DNA from: Marsupella aquatica
Taxonomy: Eukaryota > Marchantiophyta
Reading direction: 5' to 3'
Assembly (NCBI GenBank): GCA_973895155.1
Contig: OZ316898.1
Span: forward strand, 7,998,001 to 8,062,000
Length of the DNA stretch: 64,000 nt
Shown here one piece after another: positions 43,946 to 57,200 of this stretch (the stretch's first letter is position 1; every line of letters begins with the position of its first letter). Under the pieces are notes generated by a model, which ran no database searches, was not told the origin of the DNA, and saw nothing but the letters and a program-made list of their open reading frames with translations. Made by a program: the position numbers and the translations under genes.

Positions 43946-46900
43946 GATCTTCCTGCTTTAGTCCTTATTCTACTGCTGAAATAGATTGCTCGTCAGGCAA
44001 CAATAAGCTGATCCTTGCTGCTTTCAAAGAGCTTAGCCGGCTTCACCTTTACTCTTCCTCCCCATCCAAATACACTCTGTACAAACAAATCCCAGCTAAG
44101 CAACGCGCTCTTCCTCGCTTCCTCGCTTCCTCGCTTCCTTGCTCCAACTTCACCACTACGTCGCCCCAGTCCCCGCTCTGCAGCCCAATTCCAGTCCAGC
44201 TGGGCAAAACTCCAATCTACAATTGACTCTTCTCCTTACGCAACGCAGAAACAACTGTAGTGCGAACCTGCGCTTGCTGCGACTGAGTGAGTCATGTTCA
44301 ATCTCCCAGCACGTCTACGAAGGAAACTTCTCCCTTTCTACAACCACAGCACAGTGGCTGCTGACTCACAAGGCAATTCGCCTCCGCTACAGTACTACTG
44401 TATCTGTTTATCTCTCCACGGAACAACTTCACAGCCGCAGCCGCATTGAAAGCGTATCTTAATTATGCACCTCCCTGTCAAGTGAACGGGCCTGAAACCG
44501 ACATCTCTTCTCTAAACTCACTCAGGTGCCGCCTAAAATTGGACTCGGACCCCACTCGCAGCTATCATTGCGGTTAACTAGGAGATCCACGTTCGAGTAG
44601 TCAGGAGGCGGGGGGGCGGAGAGAAGCGCGGGGTGGGGAGGGTAGAGGAGTAAGGTAAGAAAGCAACGGGAACAATTTCTTAGTGAAGATATTCTAGTTT
44701 AACTTTCCTTCGTGTTGTTGAGGGACGTTCGACGCTCTTACGTAATCCTCCAGAAAAGTAAGGGTCAGCAGTTGCGAGCTCCAGGAGACTCTCCAGCCAG
44801 AGAGGATAGAGAGACGCATCGATGGTTGGATGTATGACTGCGTGCTGCGCGCGCAAGCCAAGAGGAGTCTGACGAGACAGGATGATAAACTGATACCCAC
44901 AAACGATGGCTCGGGGCCTCGCTCTCTCGCCCTTCCCCCTTGGCGGTGGAGTATAGGAGTCCTTTCGGACGATACAAGCCCTTAATACTATGGCATCATT
45001 CGGATTTCTGGCCGTGCCTGCTCGTGGGTGGCCCATAGCTTTAGTACATTGAAGCACTGCACCTCAGTAATTTGTTTTTTTCAAGGCCAAATAAGCCCAT
45101 TCCAGAGGAGGGGAGGGAATAGACTAACAACGTAATGCTGAGGACCGTCAAGGAAAGAAACATTGATGAAGAAGGTCGCTCATCCATGCATGCATGGATC
45201 CCTCCTTCCCCTAGGGCCAAACACTTCACTTGACTAAGAGAATCATTGACAAGAAAGATGTCTCATCCATGATCCTTCCTTCCAGCCTTCCACGCACCTC
45301 ACTTGACTCAGCTGCAAACTCCGAATCAAATCTCAACTGCTCGTTCAAAGTTGGGGGCCCATACGTTAACAAGTTTTTGTCTTCTGGGATTTGCTCGAGT
45401 GGGTGAGTGGAGCACCATGGCACTTCGCTTTCCAAGAGAAAAGTAGCCTCTAAACGTAGAAACAGCAGAGAAAAAGCAGCTGCGTCTCCAGTCTCCACCA
45501 TTCTGCACTAACTTTGTACCACAAAACCTCAAGCCCTCCCTCCTGCGAATCCTTGCTCGGTCAATCAATCCTCTCAGTAGGATCTCTTTCTAGAATCTCG
45601 TGAGATTACTTTCCCATGATGCGATTACAGTGGACAAGATAGGGACGTCGTTGAAGTTAACAACGTTCAAATTAAGTTGACTGAAAAACAAATTCTGTTG
45701 ACAAGAAGTTTTCTTGGTAAAATTTTTTGGGATTTGGAAATACAGGACAACTAAAACCCCAATCAACAAAAGCACATCCCTGCGAAGGCCCAGTGAGAAA
45801 GGTTGCCAGGGGTTGCCAGAGGCATCTCACATAGTGACATATTATCGCAATCGTTCCAGCTATGAATTGAAAACTAAGTATGCTACCACAGCAGGTGTCT
45901 CGGGTGACGGTCGGACGAAACTCCTATGGTGGAACCAATTCAGAATGTGCATCCTGTTACAAGCATGTTGTCATAACTTAGAGACCCACTTTGACAAGGT
46001 GAGCCTGAAACACCTAAGATCAGAGTTGCTACGGACCCTCGCCATCCTTCCCAATAGTTCACTCCCACTAGCTCACTCCCACTAGCTCACTCAACCCTTC
46101 CTATTCTCCTTCGAAATGTTCCCTTTAAACATAAAAAGCGCAAAACATAATTAAGCTCTGATATATAGTTGGTTACAACACAACTTATTCTTCTCTGACC
46201 TGCTATCTATAAACTAGTTTTGACAACCTCCAGCCAAGTCTAGAACATCTCTCCCAACTTCGTTTTCAGTAACTTGACGATCAACCGATTTCTTTGGGCC
46301 TTCAATTCGTCTCAGGGATACAAGCAGCTTTGTTCCCTTGGATCCTGACTTGGTTATCTTTTAACAAATGAGGAACATTTTTCGTTAGACACCACATAGT
46401 CTCGATTCATGTTCATCTCATCCTTCACCTCTTTCTTTCCCTTTTTCTAGGTTCTCTAATTTGACTGTTGCAGTAAGCTACAATTCCAATCAATGCTGGT
46501 GCCAAACACTGTCCATTGGTGATTCAGCACTTTTCTACCAGCCGAAGATGTACCCCCATTCATCAAGACAAGCCTTCGACACACATTCAGACAATGTCAA
46601 AACATCCTCAATTTCGACAAGCCATCATCTGAGCAGTTTTATGTCCAATCGTACTGCGAAAGGACTAATGATATAGAATTCCGTGAAATTGTTCAAATAT
46701 GTACAAAATCTGGCACCTCCTAATGGTGTGATGCCGTAATCTACTATACACAACCACCCAGGCATCAATTCAGCGAAGAAAACTGCAAAGTTTGAGAGAT
46801 TATGAAACTCCACCTGTGGTCAGGCAGACGTGCTAGGCCATTTGATACCTAAATAATGTTTCACAGAGCTACAAGCTACGCAACTGACTCAGAGAGGAAA

Positions 46901-47169
46901 AAAGAACACCTCAAGTAACAGAACGTATCATCCCACGAGTAGTTCTTCCTTCTCCTCATTGCAAGACGGTAACGCCTGTCTCCACTAGATGCTTGCCACC
47001 ATCCTTACTGACGGGATATTCTCTACGATGCACAGCGTCGCATGGAGCAGCCCAGGCAACGTTTCCACTAATTTCCACAGCTATATTATAGATTTGCAAG
47101 TTCTGGGAATGACTTTGAGCTGGGAATGACTTCGCTCGTAAGGAGCTGGGCACCTGCCGCAATTGCCAC
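43946..47169. other. intergenic between two minus-strand genes
   Basis: No convincing gene is seen. The left end should hold the promoter and leader of the small gene, and the right end (to about 46900) the 3' UTR of the serine acetyltransferase. Confidence 0.5.
44109..44140. repeat. tandem octamer cttcctcg, about four units
   Basis: On the minus strand this reads GAGGAAGC repeated, about 165-195 nt upstream of the small gene's start. GA-rich tracts are common in plant leaders and core promoters. Confidence 0.85.
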
Positions 47170-48912
47170 TTAGATTCCTGCACCACCTTCCAGTCTACTC
47201 TCTAATAGTGCTTGATGATGGACTTGATATTCCTCGCAAAAGCTTTTGGTAGCATCCTGCTTCATCGTGAGAGAAGGTGCTGACTCCTCCAAATATCCAA
47301 CCACTCTGGCAGGGGTTCCTGCAACCATACTATGAGGGGGAACATCTTTCAGCACAAGAGAACCAGAAGCCACCATTGCACCCCTCCCCACAGTTATGTT
47401 CCCTAGAATTGTAGCCCCTGCTCCAATAAGTACCCCCTCTTTGATCTTTGGATGCCTGTCCCCGGTCATTTTCCCTGTCCCTCCTAGTGTCACCCCCTGC
47501 AGCATGGAGACTCTGTCACCAACCACTGCAGTCTCACCTATAACAACTCCCGTGCCATGGTCCAGTAAGATGGCCTTCCCCAAGCGAGCTGCAGGGTGAA
47601 TGTCCACAGCAAAGACCTCACTAATCCGACTTTGCAAAGCGAAGGCAAGGACTGTCTGGCCTCTAGTCCACAAGGCATGAGCAATACGATATGCTTGGAG
47701 AGCATGATACCCCTTTAAATACAACAGAGCCAAACTGTAAGATCTGCAGGACGGGTCTCGATCCTTCACTGCCTGTACATCCAACCGTATAGCCTGCCTA
47801 ATGTAAACATCATGCAGGAAAACGTCGTCAAAGACATCTAAGAGTTGGGTGGCCAACAATGTCGCATTCTTCAAACGGTTTGCAAGCACAAATCCAAGGG
47901 ATCGCTCAAAGCATGAATGTGCAAGTATACTTGCATAAAGGAAGCTGCTGAGTAGGGGCTCTCGCTCTGCCTCCAATCTAGCTTCTGCTCTTATGGCGGC
48001 CCAGATTGGATCGTGTGAAATGAGATCCTCCAGGTTGCCTGGATCATTGGGGCATGGGCCGCTATTGGAACGTCCGGAAATGAGGACCGGAGACGCTGAG
48101 GACAACAACTGGGAGCCAAACTGTGAGTCGAATTCTTTCACTGAGGCAACTGCGGCAACGGCTGCTTTTGTGGCACCTGCAGTCCTTGAAACCCGTCTGG
48201 GGTCATCATCCGTCGCTTTTTCTCCATTACATCCACCGTCCTCAGATTCCTGTTCCACGTCGTTCTCCTTGCTCTGCATGTAAGATGGGAACACATTCCT
48301 CCATTCTGCATTGTCTTCTACTGAGACCGGCGGCTTATTTATACTTTTCTGCTCTTGTGGATCCGACCCTTTCAGATTGTTGTTTCTGGTGTTCTTTCCG
48401 TCACTCGGAGGTTCCGCAGCTGCCGGTGCCGCTGTCAAACCTTCGATGCTGTCCAAACTACTATTCTTTGCTTGTTCCGATTTATGTCTACTGAGCTCGT
48501 CATCATCCTCTTCCTCACTCCAATTTGGCCCGAAGCCTTCGATGCTATCCAGACTGTTCTGACGCCCGAGAACAACAATATCCTCTATAAATTGTGAGGA
48601 CCCGAAACTGTTGTTCTTGAGTGGAGCAGTCGAGCTGCCAAGGTCATCCACATTTCCACTCCGAGACGCCCTATCTTTGCCAGATTCAGCATTCTCAATC
48701 GGCGACGACGAAGCAGAAATTAAACAATTTAATCTGTAAGCTTTGCCGGTACCGACCCTTCTACCAACCCCTAATCTCATTAACCCTCCATTACTGCAGC
48801 ACTGCACTGAGCCCAACTCTGGCATGACTTTGCTGGGCGGGACTACTTGCGGAGTTGTCTCCAGGAAGCAAACTCTGTTGGAAATGCAGGATTGAACTGG
48901 AACAAGAGCCAT
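47170..48912 (-). CDS. SAT: serine O-acetyltransferase, probably organellar, long N terminus
   Basis: The enzyme makes O-acetylserine from serine and acetyl-CoA, the step before cysteine synthase. The intronless frame encodes 580 aa. The SAT N-terminal helical domain starts at about residue 297 (LEDLISHDPIWAAIRAEA) and is followed by the hexapeptide left-handed beta-helix (VVIGETAVVGDRV, LGGTGKMTGDRHPKI, GAGATILGNITVG). By alignment with CysE, the catalytic pair is D437 in DIHPAA and H452 in DHGTG. The last residue is Ile, as required for docking into O-acetylserine(thiol)lyase in the cysteine synthase complex. Residues 1 to about 70 are rich in Ser/Arg/Gly and poor in acids, resembling a plastid or mitochondrial transit peptide. 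About 225 further residues before the catalytic part are acidic, Ser-rich and probably disordered, and contain the motif NSLDSIEG or SSLDSIEG twice. Known plant SATs are usually about 310-390 aa, so this one is unusually long. Confidence 0.96.
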   Translation of the reverse strand: MALVPVQSCISNRVCFLETTPQVVPPSKVMPELGSVQCCSNGGLMRLGVGRRVGTGKAYRLNCLISASSSPIENAESGKDRASRSGNVDDLGSSTAPLKNNSFGSSQFIEDIVVLGRQNSLDSIEGFGPNWSEEEDDDELSRHKSEQAKNSSLDSIEGLTAAPAAAEPPSDGKNTRNNNLKGSDPQEQKSINKPPVSVEDNAEWRNVFPSYMQSKENDVEQESEDGGCNGEKATDDDPRRVSRTAGATKAAVAAVASVKEFDSQFGSQLLSSASPVLISGRSNSGPCPNDPGNLEDLISHDPIWAAIRAEARLEAEREPLLSSFLYASILAHSCFERSLGFVLANRLKNATLLATQLLDVFDDVFLHDVYIRQAIRLDVQAVKDRDPSCRSYSLALLYLKGYHALQAYRIAHALWTRGQTVLAFALQSRISEVFAVDIHPAARLGKAILLDHGTGVVIGETAVVGDRVSMLQGVTLGGTGKMTGDRHPKIKEGVLIGAGATILGNITVGRGAMVASGSLVLKDVPPHSMVAGTPARVVGYLEESAPSLTMKQDATKSFCEEYQVHHQALLESRLEGGAGI

Positions 48913-51274
48913 CTCAAGTCAACAGTTTTCCCGATCTAAATTCAGGATTATCAATGTCTGCCGACATTCCTGACTGGATCAAGACAATTGCATATGTACA
49001 ATTTAGGCTCAAAACTCCACTCAGCTGAACTGTCTCTATTCCAAAGAAGCAGAACCTACCGACATGCAGCACCCTTAAATCTCACGGCCGATCGCATTCC
49101 ATTTCACTCCCAGTTGAGGGGATTCAGACGATCAGTTCAGATTGATCGAGAATCGCCAGCATGTTTGGAAAGCACCTCTCAATTTTGCGTTACAGGATTA
49201 GAAATTGCTTGTCTCAGCCTTGATTCAAGACAGTGATCTCGAAGTCGAGACAGAGAGATATAGAGAGAGAGAGGAAAAAAAGTTGACAGGACTGCAAAGC
49301 GAGAACCCACAGTCCCTTCAACGACACAGAAGTGCTGAACAACAGCAGCAAATTGGAAAAGGAAAAGGCAAGTTGACAGAGCTGCAAAGCGAGGACCCGC
49401 AATTCTTCAAACACCAACGATGTGTAAGCAGCGAACTCCTTCAACCTTCAAATCCACGCACCCACCCACCCACCGAGCGACAGACCACTAGCAGTAGACA
49501 AGATTCCGAAGCTGCAGAAAGGGTTTACACTCCGTGCTGACAAGTCCACTGAAGACAAATAAAACAGGATCAACCCGGGTCATTGAACCCAACACTATAT
49601 GCTCCAGCAATCATAGGCAGTCATTTTTCCTGTCCACAGTGAGTAATAATTGTGCTTTAATACTGAATTCCTACGTGGACGACTATCAGATTAGTCACAT
49701 AGTGTCCACTCTAATTGCGCCATTCTGCGTTGGGCTGACGTTCTGTTTTGTCTTGTAGCAGGTTTTGTCTGAAATAACCAAGAAAATCTGCACTCAACAG
49801 TGTTTGGGCGCTACACATAACGAGACTACTTTTTACCCGTTTTCTGGCAGATTTCATCACTTGGGTTGTTGGTTTATCGGGATTATCCACAAATTAAATA
49901 TGTTTTAGCCTACTATGGAAGTCTCAAGCATCCATTCTGGCATGGACTTTTGTAAAGGAATCCTAAGACCATTTAATCTTCCTAAATCTTGCAATCATAA
50001 TGCTCTATTCATAAATACATGGTGAGTGCCATGGTGCCCGTTTCCATTTTCATCCATAGAAATAGTAGTGCCCCATAGTCAAGATCATTCCCAGTTGAAC
50101 CCCCAAAGTTAGTTACAGTGCTACACTCTAGATCTCAAGCTACACTCTAGAACATAGTCCCTGACCCAACCCTAACTTTGGGTTCAGCCCCTACTAGATA
50201 GATGTTATTTACAGATTTTTTTATTTCCACCCATCCATTAGAAAACTTTATTAAGTTGATTGCACTTCCCTACTAAGCCACCCTCACTATCGGTGGGCAC
50301 ACCATAACCACACTACGTGCAACAGTGGGTAGGGTGAGGCAGGCAAACAATGCCAACCTCCCGAACAATAAATGGATTTTGGTAGTGTTGCTGAGTTTGG
50401 GATGCCACCATTTGTGGAACCAAGACGCGGTGGTTCTTTCTGAAACAATTACCCAAAGGGAGAACAAATTGTGTGCAATGTGAAAGTTCCAGTTTGGGGA
50501 AATAAGAATGTCCTTTACCTGAACAATACCAACCCCCCAAAGAACCCAACATGGCCTGCACACTAGTAAAACTCTTGTGTACGCCTTCTACTCTCCTCTT
50601 GCCTTCTTGTGTTGGGTTGTCTATGTGTTCTACATCTTAAGACTGTTGCCTTTCAAGGTGAGATTCAGATTACCTATAGCATTCGTGACACTAGTCACAG
50701 AAGATCGTGAACTGAAACTAGCTTTAGTACTCACTCAATTTCGGGTTGTATTCAGTAGGTGACAGTTGAGATGATCCATTACATCGTAGAAGAGTTGCTG
50801 GCTAGCTTGCTGTTCTTCGTACACCGCGGCATGTGTGGTCTCCAGAGGCCAGAGCCAGCTAAGAGACAACTTGTCTATTCACCCTGCTTGGGACACCTGT
50901 CATTTTCTTTAGGGGAGGTCGAAGTACATGACCATGGGTTAATGCTAGAAGGTTATTGTCAACGTTGCTGAAAGGACCCTGGAGTTGTTCAGCCTCTTTT
51001 CTGCAAATGGTAAGGATTCCGACTTATTTTTGCAGCAGGGTAGCCTTCCTTGCTGCCAAAGATGCATGATGCCTCAAAAAGGTAGCTATCAACCTGAACA
51101 GATTGATAGGCAATGAATGTTTCGGATCTCACATAATATATTACAATTCCTCACTATGTACATACACACAATCGAGAGACACAGATTTCTTCTGCAGATC
51201 ATAGGATATGGACAGGTGCAAAACTGTGATTAGTGGGCGGTTTGTAAGCTCAAGACCCCAGTAAATTCCACCAC
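48913..51274. other. SAT upstream region and intergenic DNA
   Basis: No gene recognised. A GA-rich tract lies at about 49249-49275 and a tandem repeat at 49281. Near 50095-50186 the pair ttgaacccccaaagttag and ctaactttgggttca forms an imperfect inverted repeat. The right end holds the NRPC2 3' UTR. Confidence 0.5.
49281..49421. repeat. tandem direct repeat, period 90 bp, two copies
   Basis: The block agttgacaggactgcaaagc at 49281 recurs as agttgacagagctgcaaagc at 49371, with similar following sequence. It lies about 0.4 kb upstream of the SAT start and may fall in its leader or promoter. Confidence 0.8.
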
Positions 51275-54200
51275 CTAAGCCTCACAAAGCTGAAGCCGTG
51301 GTACAATGTTCATAGATTGAAGCTCCTGCGAAGCAGTAAGAGAGTTAGATTGCACGACAATCTAATGAGATTTTGAATCCAGAGAGCGAAGACACAAAAC
51401 TCGCGGTCAATGATCATGCTGATGACGCACCTGAAATAGAAGCTTGCAAGCATAGGGAAGCTTCATAGTTGCAATATTTTCACCACCCTTGCAGGTTGAG
51501 CACATGCTCATCTTTAGACTGTGGTTGTAATGCCCAAGCAACCCACATTTGGTGCACACCTGCCACATGCACCCCGGCCACTGAATAAATTTTCATGATC
51601 ATGACACCTAATGAAATTGTCCAGATGTTGCCGGATGGGTAACTCCCAGCCATTCATCGCATATATGCTGACCTGTCGTCATCATAGTATGAGCCACCTG
51701 GACTTAATCTACTCCTCTGCACGAGCCAATATAAACTATGTTGGAAAAATACCTGGATCTGAAACTGATCACTGGATATCATAAGACGCTCTAAGATCAT
51801 CATGCTTGCTCCATACGCGATCAAGCAATCGCGCTCCATCTCACCCAACCTTAGACCTGCACAAAATAAAGACAGTCAATGGGAAGCATAAGAAAAAGAA
51901 TAAATAAATCCTTTCTATGATGATTCCTGGGAATCAAAATCTATTTCCAGACATCGCACCTTTACCTTAGCGTGTAGCCAACTGCAAGAGGCCTTCATGA
52001 TGTAATATAGGGACCACATCCATCATTCATGGTCAGAATCTATATATGTTGATTCAGTGGTGAAGTGCAGAGGTCAATCAATAATACCTAGGAAGGCGAC
52101 GTCAACAGTCACATGTAGACAGACACTAGGATAGACTCTCAAATCACACAGGGATATTAATATGTTCACCTCCTTCACGACTTCTTCCTTCCGTCGGTTG
52201 TCGAGTAAGTACCACTCGAGGCCCTCGAGCACGAGCATGCATTTTGTCCAGGACCTGCACATTTAAAAAATGTTGCAAAATTAAACTTTTGAAATGTTAG
52301 CCCTAAGTCATAAATTTAGCTCCACTCAAATTTTCAACAAGAATGGACCCTAGCAGAGTTTTCATATTAAAGTCGGAAAGACAATTCAAAAGAGCAACCC
52401 GACTATTAAAAAGATCAAATGGAACTAATACACAAGAAGCTCTGGGGTTAAATTGCAGGCCTAGTCCATGAGAAAGTTCTAAATACGCTTCAAATGTCGA
52501 GTTTTAATTATCTGATACTTTCGGACAACGTAGAAGGAAGATGAAGAGAGATACGTCAACATGGCATAAGAAGCTCGACCACTAAGCTGGGTTGGAAAAG
52601 GGAAAGAACCTGATGTTTTTGTGAAAGATGTGAGAAAGATAAACAGGTAACAGAAGGATAGACAGACGAAGTCTGGAACACATCAACACACAGGGAAACA
52701 GGTCCTAACTAGAATGCACCCTCCCGAATTTCCAATTAAAAAACATTATGTAGTGGTGCTTACCATATGCTTAAGCTTTTGATAGTAGATCGGACCCATG
52801 AAAATGTAGGCTTGAAGAGGGTGTCCTGTGATTCCTGGTAAATATACCAATCAGATGATTCAGGGGTGAAACCAAAATGAATTCTTGGAAGACCTTGAAT
52901 TTCTACTACTGCACCGTCAGAAATCGAATCTGTAGATACCTGAATAGAGAAAATCTTTGCCGCTGTAGCTGAAACCATGTTCTATTAGTGTTGAGCTGCC
53001 AAATCCGATAAATGTGTTTTTCAATCAGTTTCCAGACAAAAGATACCTGTAGAGCTTATCACGAACATCATCACAGGGGCGACCAAATTTATCAACCAAC
53101 ACAATTACCTTATTGCTTCTACTGTGTCGGCATGACCACTGGGTTCTCCAAAAGCACTCCCGTAGTGAAATCGACCGCTCATAACACCAGCTTTCCCTCC
53201 CAGAAGCTCTATCATCTTTCCAACAGTCATTCGACTGGTTCCACGACAAATATTTTCAGAGTCAAAAAGTATCAAACATAACACGCTGTCTGCGGTGGCA
53301 AATCTATAGAAAATTGAACTAAACTTCACGAAACATGCAGTGGCAACGGAGAGAAAACAGAAGGGAGCGAGTACGAATGCATAGAGAGGAGCAAGATATA
53401 TCAAATTATTGGGTGAAGAGAACACCTACAAATATCTTTTAATCCCACAGCTTAATTTATGGGGTAGTGATAAAAAGTCTCCATTCAAAAGGATTTTGGC
53501 TTCACCATCTCTATGGAGTGACAGATTGTGCTGACTGTCATTCTCAGGTGGACATAGTTTTCTCTTGTATCAGACAGGAGAAAGGTACTGACAGTGAACT
53601 TGACAGAGACCAAACCAAATCTTACCTGGGAAAACCGTGAGGATTCATAATAAGATCTGGACAGACACCTTTTTCAGAGAATGGGAAGTCTTCCTGTTGC
53701 ACAATTGTACCACAGACGCCTTTCTGTCCATGCCTGCTACTGAATTTATCCCCAATCTGATGGACAAGAAGACAACGTATATAAGCAAGGGAGTCTTTCA
53801 GTTCTGCACGTTTTTCACCTTGAATCACAGATTACTACAATCCACAACTTGCCTATATAAATCGAAACAATGAAACATAGTAAAATCTACCTGGATCCAA
53901 GGACTTGAAATGTCGGAGCATAAACAAGAATGAAACCGTTAGATAACTTCCAATGCCCTTGAATCATTCATTTCCCCCCGTTAAAGTGGCTCCTTACGGA
54001 AATCTCGTTTAGAGAGTAAGATACCTCTGGTCGCCGGGTGTGTCGTATCAGGGCTTTGATCATGAAATGATTTTCATCATTAGATGTGAGGAGCACCCTA
54101 TCCACCACTGCGCACTCTCCTGGAGGTCCTTTGTAGGTCTGAGGTGTTGGTTTGTACGCACTGAGCAATATAATTTGGAAGAAGGATTAAATTAGTTTCA

Positions 54201-57200
54201 AGAGGTGGACACTTCTGTAAAGAGCAAGTAAAACACCCGTCCGTAAACAAAAGCGATTAGCTTGCGGCAGCCTACATTTATGCAGTTTCATTCCAACCGT
54301 AATAACCCTGATTGCCTCTAAGTGAGCCCAAGACTGTGACAGACTTATGTTTACGCAAAAGACATTACCTGTCCTTCATTGCCATTGGATTGGGAACATC
54401 ATCTCTCGTATTGATAGGACTCTGCTTGTTCACATAGATATCTCCAGGCCGTATCATTTCACCGACAGCTGCAATCCCATCTTGATCTTGCAACTAAGAT
54501 GAGAACAGAATGACCGGTGTTAGGATCAAAGTTGAAAAGGACTGGACAAATGATTCCCAGGCACGAGCCATCAGCAATGTAGAAGGCTTGGAAATAATCC
54601 TCTACCTGGCAGCGACTAGAAACAGTGAACGTTGTACTATTCTTTCCAGACGGTACAAGCTGTGGGGCAACAATTCGATCTGAAGTTCGATTCTGGTACT
54701 TCTTCAAGCTTGTAGCATACCTACAGCACCATGAGACTTAGCATAGATGAACAAAAGTTCAAATTTTAAGTGATATTCTTCATTAAGGCTTGGAAATGCA
54801 AGGAGACACCAGGATGTGCTTACTTCTTTACGACAATGCATCGACCAAATCCACGATCTAGAGAGGACTTATTCATGACAATCGCATCCTCAATGTCATA
54901 ACCGCTGTAACTCATCACCGCCACACTGGCATTCTGCCCTGCTCCAAGCTTGTCGTAGCCGACCTGCAAAATACAGTACCTCTTTGAGACCAAAGCTTGG
55001 CCTATGCAAAACAAAACACCTGCATGGCAATGTCATTCCCTGGTACGGTAGCCTGACCTCAGAATCAACTTTGGCATACCCTTCCTCGCATTTCATCATC
55101 CACAGAACCAGGCAGCCTGACATTCAAGTCTCTTCTTTCTTACTATTTTGAGGTGTGCAACTCTGATGAGATTTCTAAACAGGATCCTTAGTAGAGTGGA
55201 ATTGCGCAAGTCGGATGAGTTTTCTAATAAACCCACACGTAACTTCTCTCTAGCAGTCGGTCTTGTCAATCTTTCCATTTCCTTCAGTGACACATACTCT
55301 CACCATCGCAGAGCACCTCGTGCAGAAAGCATGATCCAAGGGCAAGGCTTCACTTTGGACTAGAAAACGACCCAACCCTAGCGACCGACGCCTACCAACT
55401 ACTAGGGTGCATTCAATAAGAATATCACTCTCCTTACTGAATTAAGGATCTGGCGGCGACAGAAAAGGGCTTGCCATGCGATGCGTCATATCCTTATCGC
55501 AAAGCCCGAAAGTATTCTCTGACCTTTAGCTCACCATCAAATATCAAATGGGATCTCCTCACCGCCACCACCTCAGACTTCAGCGAATCTCTAAGTAAAT
55601 AAGAAACTTATCATGTTTATTGCAGAGATCTATACCACGCAGTCAATTCGAGGCCAGCGCCTGGAGAAAACTAGGTTGAATATGCGCGGAGTGTAAATGA
55701 GATGAACACAAACATCTATAGCTGTATCCCCCAGTAGGGCTACACAGAAGATCATTGTCAAATTCCATCACAATCAAATACTTACCAGCTCGATACTTTT
55801 AGTGGTCAACAGAGGCCTCTGTGGGTACACCAGAAGATAAAGCAGTGTGTCCATTCTCGACAGCTGCACAACATAGAATGAGCTTACATCCTTAAAAATG
55901 TCCGGAGGTACATATCGCATAACCCGAATTAAGAAAGTACGTTGGATTGACAAATTCGGATCTAGGTCACAGCCTGCTTTGTAAAGATAGAATTTACTAG
56001 TCAAATCATAAGTTGAAAAACCCTTGTGCAAGAGCCGCAGGCATAGACAGAACAAGAACTATGTAACCAACCTACCTGATTATAGGCAATGTTCCCCATA
56101 GCTTGCTTCCCCATAGCACACTGCAAATAATAAATTTAGTTCAGTACTGTCAGAACCATCACTTCAACAGATATATCATAATACAAGATCAGCATAACAT
56201 CATCTTGCCTGCTTATGAACTGAAAAATTTACTTGATAGGTATTCCGTGGGGATTGATTGTGGTGTGGATAAGGAATGAGGCCCGCACAGACACCCAGAA
56301 TAGTGAATGGTTCTATTTCAATGTGAGTCGTCTGAGATGTAGCCTCTCCTTCGTAAAGTGCAATCTGTGGGACAAAATAGAAAAAATTAGTGCCGGCCAA
56401 AGCTTCAAATATCAAGACAACTCTGGATAGAAATCATCTTTTCAAACTAGACAAAAAATCGCTAACAATATAACATTGAAGTAGACGTAAGGTACTGCAA
56501 AGAAGCAACAGAAACTCTAGACCACCAAACTTGACTTTAGCCCACATCTAGCAAAAGAAGGCTAAATAGGAACAAATACGCCTACTCATTGAAAGAAGTT
56601 TTCAAGAATGGAACAGAAAATGCGTCTTTAGAAGCGACGTCGTACCAAACAGTTGTTCTCTTCATTCACATCCAAATATTCCACTAGTCCTTCGCGTAGA
56701 AAATCTTCAAAAGTACGAAAACCGTCCTGTTGAAAAGGTAAGTCGCCATCAATACACCATAGACAAACCCATTGTTGATGAAAAGCACTACTGGACAATG
56801 GTCATCAACAATTTGCCTGGAAGGCAAACCACGGCTAACCTCAAAGATGGCCACAAACATAAAGCAGATCCAACCTTGAGTTCCTTCATGTGATGCTCTT
56901 TGACCCGAGAGATACCCTCATCTGCAATAACCAAAGGTCTACAAACACGGCCACCATCTGCAGCAATATAAATGCAACGCTGGGGACATACAGACCACAC
57001 TTAGTGCTACAAACCTCCACGCACACTCAGCTTGAACTTGTTAACAAGCAACAATTGTGTCTCATATCCAAAATGTGCAACCTGATGGTATGGGGAAGAT
57101 TGAACTATATTCACTGCTGACCTGTCCAGAGTGAACGTGGATACTAACAAACTCTCCAATTTTCCCAGCACGCCTCAATTTCCGCAAGTGGTCCGCAAAG

